Below, one piece after another: positions 57,840 to 64,000 of a DNA stretch of 64,000 bases. The notes under the pieces were generated by a model, which was not told where the DNA came from, made no database searches, and was given only the letters and a program-made list of their open reading frames with translations. The stretch comes from Talinum fruticosum (taxonomy: Eukaryota > Streptophyta > Magnoliopsida > Caryophyllales > Talinaceae): assembly GCA_021018815.1 (NCBI GenBank), contig JAITYX010000008.1, positions 10,228,001-10,292,000 of the forward strand. The letters run 5' to 3'. The stretch's first letter is position 1; each line of letters opens with the position of its first letter. Made by a program: the position numbers and the translations under genes.

Positions 57840-58250
57840 GTATAGTTAATACTGGATTGACTTAAGTCGCCGACATGCCCATTCTATGCTTTTAAGTTTT
57901 GCAGCTTGTAATTAAGTTCATATAAGTTGTTTCGGATGCATTATGGATTATTTATGTTGTTTCCAACTCTAATGTATATTGGTTGGACTCCGGCGTGTGG
58001 CCGTTGAGTTATGTACTCCGAGCGTGTGGCTCGTTGAGTGATATTGTGTTTTTATGCAGGATTTTAAGGCCGTGAGTTAGGGAATAGACCATATTACAAA
58101 CAAAACTCTGCCGAAATTTTTAGAAAAATATCGAACTCTTTTAGAAAATTTCCTTTATTACCTTTAAGTTGGAATTAGAAAGCGTAACCGACGCTCGAAT
58201 AAGCCTTGGGTCTTCCATTAATAGAGGATTTTCAACCGATGAAAGTTTCA
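57840..58250 (+). repeat. Segment shared with the 3' part of the 51348 solo LTR
   Basis: GGTTGGACTCCGGCGTGTGG, TACTCCGAGCGTGTGGCTCG and GCCGAAATTTTTAG occur in the same order as at 54130-54280. Here the segment lies after the PBS, not inside an LTR. Confidence 0.75.
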
Positions 58251-58389
58251 GAGATTGATAAACTAACATATAGAATTTTAAAGTGTCGCGATTTGATGTT
58301 GTGGACAATTATATGACTTGTCGATTATGTTATTTATGGAAGATCTATAAACCCTAATTGGTTCGAGATGATTTTCTTTGCTTGTTTAG

Positions 58390-59095
58390 ATGAATCATGC
58401 AGGAGCTCCTTTGGATCCCTATGCTGTCTACATGCTGCCAGGCACCCCGTGGCTGCACACATATCTCATCTTTACGCTAGCATGCTAGAACATATGCAGG
58501 ACCCTTTATCGAATTTCACAGCTCACTTGTGCGAGCACGTCGGCTTCGTGGTCCCCGCCACCTGTAGCCCCGTGGGATGAGTTTAGGTCTCGATATCATG
58601 ACTTCATGGTGACAGGGGACCCCGGAGCCGACACGGCTAGGTTTCAAATACGGGGATTTGGGCCACCATTACCAATGAACTCCTAGTTAGAGAGAATCCG
58701 GAGCATAGGGGGTTAATTACGAGACATTACAGCTTTTCTTTCCCCTACCGCACGACCTATCACCTCCTCCTTCACCCGAGCTCGTAGAGGGATCACCATC
58801 ACCCCCACCCGCACCTGGTCCCCAGCAGCCACCCGCTTTCCCTCCGCAGTCAGATTCCGAGGATAGCCCGGGAGTTGAGCCCATGCACGATCCGTGTGAC
58901 GGCCCCGAGGATTATGGAGGAGTTCATGTTGTTATAAACATACCAGAGTCGCCCGAGCTTGTCATATTAAGCTCGGACGAGGAGGTTGATGCGGAAGAGG
59001 ACCCCGAGATACAGGAGTATGGGAGCGGAGGAGAGGACCAAGGTGACGTAGAGTTGATCTATATCAGCTCGGATTCCGAGGCCGACGAAGACTAA
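58390..59095 (+). pseudogene. Extra reading frame upstream of gag: Pro-rich and acidic retroelement protein
   Basis: It begins M-N-H-A-G-A-P-L-D-P-Y-A-V-Y, continues in a second frame with D-E-F-R-S-R-Y-H-D-F-M and G-A-D-T-A-R-F-Q-I-R-G, then a Pro-rich part and, in one frame from about 58800 to 59094, a very acidic C-terminus. This end has V-I-L-S-S-D-E-E and I-Y-I-S-S-D-S-E, hydrophobic cores followed by Ser/acidic residues, as in SUMO-interaction motifs. Stops and frameshifts in the first half show decay. Additional frames before gag are known in plant Gypsy elements; function here is unknown. Confidence 0.6.
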
Positions 59096-59610
59096 TGGGA
59101 CTCGGATATCGACCCTACGCAGGGTCACTAGTGTTGTGACCGAGGCTCTGTTTTGTTGGGAACTTGTATATATAGGGCAGTAGTCTATGGTTGGTATAAT
59201 TTTTGGGTATGTTTGTATAAATGATGTATGTACATATGACAAGCCAACCAACCTAACTTAAACAAGTGGTGTCGCCTAATTTTGGGGTTACCGAGCGACT
59301 TCGGTTAGGGCTAACTATGATCTCTTTTGGATAGAAGGAAGGACAAGAAGGGGGAGAAAAGTACAAAACTTAATCTATGGTGGATGTTGTGGGGGTGAAA
59401 TCTAACATGTAATTTTGATGTCTGTTTGTGTATGTAAGTGCAATGAGAATAGTTTTAACTAAATGATGTGATGTTTTGAGTAGGTAACATTTTGTTTTGA
59501 AGGAAAAACATGTATATATATATATGTACATATATGTGGACATTATTAAGCAAATTTGTATTTATGTGATTCAAGCATGTCCGAGGCGTAAAGTAACAAC
59601 ATCACTCGGA
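59096..59610. other. Non-coding stretch between extra frame and gag
   Basis: No gene; includes a TATATATATATGTACATATATG microsatellite-like word near 59514 and AT-rich DNA. Confidence 0.5.
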
Positions 59611-60600
59611 ATGTGGCGGCACACGTGGGCAACGATCAAGGTAGTAAAGACCCAAGCATTAGAAACTCCTCCCAACCCACAAGCAAAGCCGTGGTGAGAC
59701 CCAACTCTGTGTCCTCGGGGGTTCCACCGACCCTAATGACCCGGACTCACTGGAGAAATTTAGTAACAGAGTTAATGAAAAGGATTCCCCTACGCTCGTT
59801 GAATCCACTTCTAAGCCCGACAAGTTAGCCGATAGAGTTGCTCGACGCAATCCTAAGACTTACGACGGGAAAGTCGAACCAGTGGAGTTAGAAGAATGGA
59901 TTAGAGAGATGGAAAAGATATTTGCAATCGTTGAGGTCCCCGAAGAAAAAAGGGTCAATATAGGGACTTATTACCCGACCGGTGAAGCGAGATATTTGGT
60001 GGAGCACAACGAAAAACAAATTTCAAGGTTGTGAGTTGACTTGGGAGAAATTTCTAGAAGAGCCGAGAGCAAAGTTCTACCCAACCTCAGTCCGACGTCG
60101 AAAGAAAGAGAGTTTCCGGAGCCGAGAATGAATAATAACATGACAAAGTGACGCAAGTATGCGAGTCAATTCATGAAGCTATCTAGATTTGCCCCGGATT
60201 TTGTAGCTACCGAAAGAATGAAGATGTTAAGATTCGAGGAAGGCTTGGCCCACTATATTCGACATCAGCCTTGCCGGTCAACCTATTAAAGATTATCAAG
60301 AACCGTATGAGAGAGCCGCCGAGGTTGAACGAGTTAAGAGTGAATTGAGGGCCTCAAACCTTGGGAACCCGAAGAGGAAAGGGGACAATACAAGTGAGGG
60401 TGTAGCCCAAAAGAAACCTACTACTGGCTTTAGCAGGAGTCGCACCGTAGCTGCCCTGTAACCTCAGTAGCAAGTGTGGCCGGACCAATCATACCACACA
60501 AGAATGTCGCATTGGCACCAATAAATGTGTTTGGTGTGGTAGCCCCGAACATCTAATAAACGCGTGCCCAAAAAGACGCAAAGTCGTAGAGAAGGGAGCT
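59611..60600 (+). pseudogene. gag: Ty3/Gypsy gag, frame-broken, with zinc knuckle
   Basis: The gag core appears at 59830-60034 (P-K-T-Y-D-G-K, L-E-E-W-I-R-E-M-E-K-I-F), then in other frames L-T-W-E-K-F near 60035 and a K-Y-A-S-Q-F-M-K-L-S-R-F-A-P segment near 60157. A clean CCHC knuckle (C-x2-C-x4-H-x4-C) lies at 60526-60567. Stops at 60034 and elsewhere prevent a full product. Confidence 0.82.
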
Positions 60601-60689
60601 GCGAAGCCCCCGATGCCGCCACGTCGGGGACTTGCGCCACCCCCAAAACCGGTAACCGTAGGGCGAGCATACGTGATGAACAGGAAGGA

Positions 60690-61359
60690 AGCGGCTGCCT
60701 CGGGAACAGCTTGTTACTCGGTACACTCTTTCTAAACTCAAAGCCTTTTTATGTTTTATTTGATTCGGGTGCTACCCATTCATTTATATCTACCCAGTGC
60801 TGCCTCCCGACTACATTTAGAAAATCATAAAACTCCAATTGAGTGTCACATTGGGTTACCAAACGGAAAAGTAGTAGAATGTTTGATTCTCTACCAACGT
60901 GTACCCCTAGTCATAAGCGGAGAGTTGCTTCCTGTAAACTTAATCCAATTAGACCTTTCAGAATTTGATGTGATTCTAGGAATGGATTGGTTGGCAACTC
61001 ATGAAGCGAGAATAGATTGTAAAGGTGGTACGGTTATTTTAAAGGGGCCAAGAGGAAAGGAAATATGTTTTCATGGTGAAAAAGATACAAAGAAATATTC
61101 TGTAATTTCGGTTATGAAGGTTGACAAACTATTAAGACATGGTTGTACGGGATACCTATGTTATGTTACTAAGAATAGGAAGGATAAGATAAACATAGAA
61201 GATATACCTATAGTATGTGAGTTTCCGGACGTATTTCCGAGGATCTACCCGGCCTACCTCCTCAAAGGGAGATTGATTTTGAAATTGAACCGATTCCCAG
61301 CGCACAACCTATCTCTAAAGCACCATATAGAATGGCCCCAGCAGAACTTAAAGAGTTGA
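60690..61359 (+). pseudogene. pol: Ty3/Gypsy protease
   Basis: The active site F-D-S-G-A-T-H-S-F is at 60759-60785. A frameshift near 60810 separates it from the rest, which has V-I-L-G-M-D-W-L, the conserved retropepsin flank, and then the linker to reverse transcriptase with F-P-D-V-F-P. Confidence 0.85.
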
Positions 61360-62130
61360 AGGCCCAGCTTGATGAACTGTTACAAAAAGGATTCATTAGG
61401 CCTAGTGTGTCGCCTTGGGGAGCTCCAGTCCTATTTGTGAAAAAGAAGGATGGAACTTTGAGATTATGTGTGGATTATAGGGAGTTAAACAAGATAACTC
61501 GTCAAGAATAAATACCCCTACCTAGAATTGACGATTTGTTTGACCAACCGCAAGGGGCCGGAGTGTGTTCGAAAATAGACCTGAAATCTGGGTATCACCA
61601 ACTTAGAATTAAACAAGAAGATATACCCAAAACTGCCTTTAGAACAAGGTATGGGCATTATGAATATACGGTGATGCCCTTTGGACTTACCAATGCCCCC
61701 GCGGCATTCATGGATCTCATGAACAGAATTTTCAGGCCTTATCCGGATAAATTTGTGGTGGTATTTATTGATGACATTCTCATATATTCTAAAGATAAGG
61801 GAGAGCATGCTGAGCATCTAAGGATAGCATTGCAAACCTTGAGAGAACACCAACCGTATGCTAAATTACAAAAATGTGAATTTTGGTTAGAAGAGGTGGC
61901 ATTTTTAGGGCACGTTGTGTCTAAAGAAGGGATTAAGGTCGACCCTCACAAAGTGAAGGCGGTAACCGAATGGCCTAGACCAACCAATGTTACGTAAGTG
62001 AGAAGTTTTCTTGGGATGGCAGGATATTATAGGAGATTTGTACAAGATTTTTCGAAGATAGCTACACCATTGACCAATTTGTTGAAGAAAACAACGAAAT
62101 TTCGTGGTCGATAAGTGTGAAGAGGCCTTT
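61300..62130 (+). pseudogene. pol: Ty3/Gypsy reverse transcriptase
   Basis: The motifs follow the family order: [37 protein letters not shown], a stop at 61509, then [19 protein letters not shown] and the catalytic F-I-D-D-I-L near 61764. A second stop lies at 61995. Active-site residues remain but the frame is broken. Confidence 0.92.
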
Positions 62131-62149
62131 CAGGAGTTGAAGAAAAGGT

Positions 62150-62600
62150 TAACCACAGCCCCTATTCTTACCTTACCAGTCGAAGGTAAAGAGTACACCT
62201 GTCTATAGTGATGCCTCTAAAAATGGGTTAGGATGCGTGTTAATGCGGGATGACAGGGTCATAGCTTATGCATCCCGACAACTCAAACCATATGAAAGGA
62301 ATTATCCAACCCATGATTTGGAATTGGCTCGCTGTTGTATTTGCTCTAAAAATTTGGAGGCATTACCTATATGGGGCAACTTGTAAGATTTATACCGATC
62401 ATCGAGCTTGAAGTATATTTTTACCCAAAAGGAAATCAATTTAAGGCAACGCCGCTGGTTAGAGTTACTTAAAGATTATGACTTACAAATACAATACCAT
62501 CCAGGGAAAGCCAATGTCGTGGCCGATGCATTGAGCGGAAAGACACAACACAGCTTTGAACGCGATGATAGTAACTCAACCTAGCGTGTTACAAGACCTT
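62150..62600 (+). pseudogene. pol: Ty3/Gypsy RNase H
   Basis: [13 protein letters not shown] near 62207, S-R-Q-L-K-P-Y-E near 62276, Y-T-D-H at 62394 and the end motif [11 protein letters not shown] at 62508-62538 are present, with frame changes near 62330 and stops around 62410 and 62440. Confidence 0.88.
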
Positions 62601-62799
62601 CGAATATGAATGTTGAATTAGTCTCGGAGGGACACATAGATGGATTCCTGGCAGGAATAGAGGTACAACCTACTATAATGAAAGAAATCCAAATAGGCCA
62701 AAATGAGGATGTTGATTTGGAAAGGATTAAACGAGAATATTAAAAGGGAAAATCCCCGGGTTCGAAATACGTGAAGATGGAACCCTAAGGTTTCGGAAC

Positions 62800-63990
62800 C
62801 GGTTATGTGTACCGAATAAAGAAGAATTGAAGAAAAAGATTCTTGAGGAAGCTCATAATACCCGATACTCAGTACATCCAGGAGGAACAAAAATGTACAG
62901 GGACTTGAGGCAATATTTTTGGTGGAATAACATGAAGAAGGACATCGCAGAATATGTGGATAAGTGCTTAACTTGCCAAATGGTTAAGGCTGAACATCAA
63001 CGCCCGTGGGCGAGTTGAGACCCTTAGAGATACCTACTTGGAAATGGGACTCAATTTCAATGGACTTTGTTATGGGATTACCCCTTACGCTTCGAAGAAA
63101 AATGCTATTTGGGTTATTGTCGACCGGCTTACTAAATCTGCGCATTTTATACCAATACATGACACCTGGAATGTGGAGAGATTGGCACAATTATATGTCA
63201 AGGAAGTGGTGAGATTACATGGAATACCTAAGGATATCATATCCGATAGGGACAAAAGGTTCCAAGCACGTTTTTGGCAGGCTTTACAGCGGGCGTTTGG
63301 AACCAAATTAAATTTCAGCAGTTCATACCACCCAGAAACGAGATGGGCAACCGAGAGGGTAAATCAAATCGTAGAAGATATGCTAAGAGCATGTGTACTT
63401 GATTTTCAAGGGAGATGGGAAGATGACTTACCATTGGTAGAATTCTCCTACAATAACAGCTTATCAAGCCACTATTAAGATGGCCCCATTTGAGGCATTA
63501 TATGGAAGAAAGTGCGTAACTCCGTTATATTGGAGCGAACTGGATGAAGCATTGATATTAGGTCCTGAATTAATCCAAGAAACAACCGAAAAGGTTAGGA
63601 AGATTCAGGAACACATCAAGGCAGCCCAAAGCCGACAAAAGAGCTATGCAGATAAAAGAAGGAGGCCATTGGAATTTGAGGTAGGGGATAAAGTATTTCG
63701 AAAGTGTCCCCTGTGAAAGGAGTCGAACGGTTCAATATCAAAGGAAAACTAAGTCCTAGATATATCGGACCGTATGAGATCATAGAGAAATTGAGTCCAA
63801 GTGGCTTATAAGTTAACCTTACCATCCGAACTCGAGCGTGTGCATGATGTCTTCCATGTTTCACAACTTCGAAAGTATATGCCCGACCCAAGCCATAACA
63901 TTGTGACAGTAACCCCTCGAAATTTCCGAAAACTTAATATATGAGGAGCAACCAAGTGCGGATACTTGGACTATAGGGTCAAGAAACTCC
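62800..63990 (+). pseudogene. pol: Ty3/Gypsy integrase
   Basis: The zinc domain has H..H at 62850-62880 and C-L-T-C at 62968-62979. The core has Asp at 63063-63065, Asp at 63245-63247 and Glu at 63353-63355; the last two are spaced D-x35-E in one frame. V-D-R-L-T-K-S-A-H-F lies near 63120. After a stop at 63477 the frame continues with M-A-P-F-E-A-L-Y-G-R-K-C and a C-terminal V-H-D-V-F-H-V-S-Q-L near 63838. Frameshifts occur near 63070 and 63710. No chromodomain can be confirmed. Confidence 0.9.
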
Positions 63991-64000
63991 GCAATAAGAG

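Larger units (their letters stand above)
55076..64000 (+). mobile_element. Ty3/Gypsy LTR retrotransposon, decayed (3' end outside window)
   Basis: It holds a 5' LTR (55076-57708), a Met-type PBS, an extra upstream reading frame, gag with a zinc knuckle, protease, reverse transcriptase, RNase H and integrase, in the order of Ty3/Gypsy. The protease, reverse transcriptase and integrase texts resemble the Tekay/Del chromovirus branch, though no clear chromodomain is seen before the window ends. Many stops and frameshifts show an old copy. Confidence 0.88.

Overview
This is eukaryotic nuclear DNA from a flowering plant, most likely a eudicot. It is AT-rich, its genes have GT-AG introns, its receptor kinases are plant-type, and it is packed with plant LTR retrotransposons, SINEs and MITEs. 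No bacterial, organellar, rRNA, tRNA or CRISPR feature was seen. The species cannot be named from sequence alone.

The host content is a tandem cluster of wall-associated receptor kinase-like (WAK/WAKL) genes and fragments, all on the + strand. Seven units are visible: psi1 (5266-6473, kinase exon only), WAKL-2 (10416-16386, four exons, two 1-nt lesions), WAKL-3 (21227-33126, first exon split by an 8.2-kb retrotransposon, further frameshifts), psi4 (37481-38314), psi5 (41291-42259), WAKL-6 (46148-49779, the best preserved, one frame break between membrane segment and kinase) and psi7 (50572-50977 plus 54488-54766, split by a 3.5-kb insertion). Two kinase classes occur. Class A is WAKL-2, psi1, psi4, psi5 and psi7; class B is WAKL-3 and WAKL-6. 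In this assembly no unit reads from start to stop without a frame break.

Layout: 1-4954 decayed Ty1/Copia element; 4955-9516 psi1 and spacer with three TIR elements carrying trinucleotide microsatellites; 10.3-16.4 kb WAKL-2; 16.4-21.2 kb SINE, hAT-like element and diverged LTR; 21.2-33.1 kb WAKL-3 holding a pol-less gag/protease LTR element with large tandem arrays; 33.1-40.2 kb LTR-like copies and psi4; 41-46 kb psi5 and a spacer paralogous to 5-9.5 kb; 46.1-49.8 kb WAKL-6; 50.2-54.8 kb psi7 with a 3-kb solo LTR; 55.08 kb to the end, a decayed Ty3/Gypsy element with 5' LTR, PBS, an extra upstream reading frame, gag and pol.

Because the cluster grew by duplication, many insertions can be dated by eye: one paralogous flank carries the element, the other keeps the empty site. 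This gives good target-site duplications for a 1.4-kb TG..CA element, three SINEs and two MITEs. Intact genes of this kind encode cell-surface proteins with a galacturonan-binding domain, EGF repeats, a membrane helix and a cytosolic Ser/Thr kinase. Here they appear as a decaying tandem array shaped by duplication, recombination and transposon insertion. No clearly new biochemical system was found. The more unusual items are frame lesions shared between paralogs, the pol-less retroelement with three tandem arrays, a retroelement accessory protein with paired SUMO-interaction-like motifs, and LTRs rich in GC palindromes.
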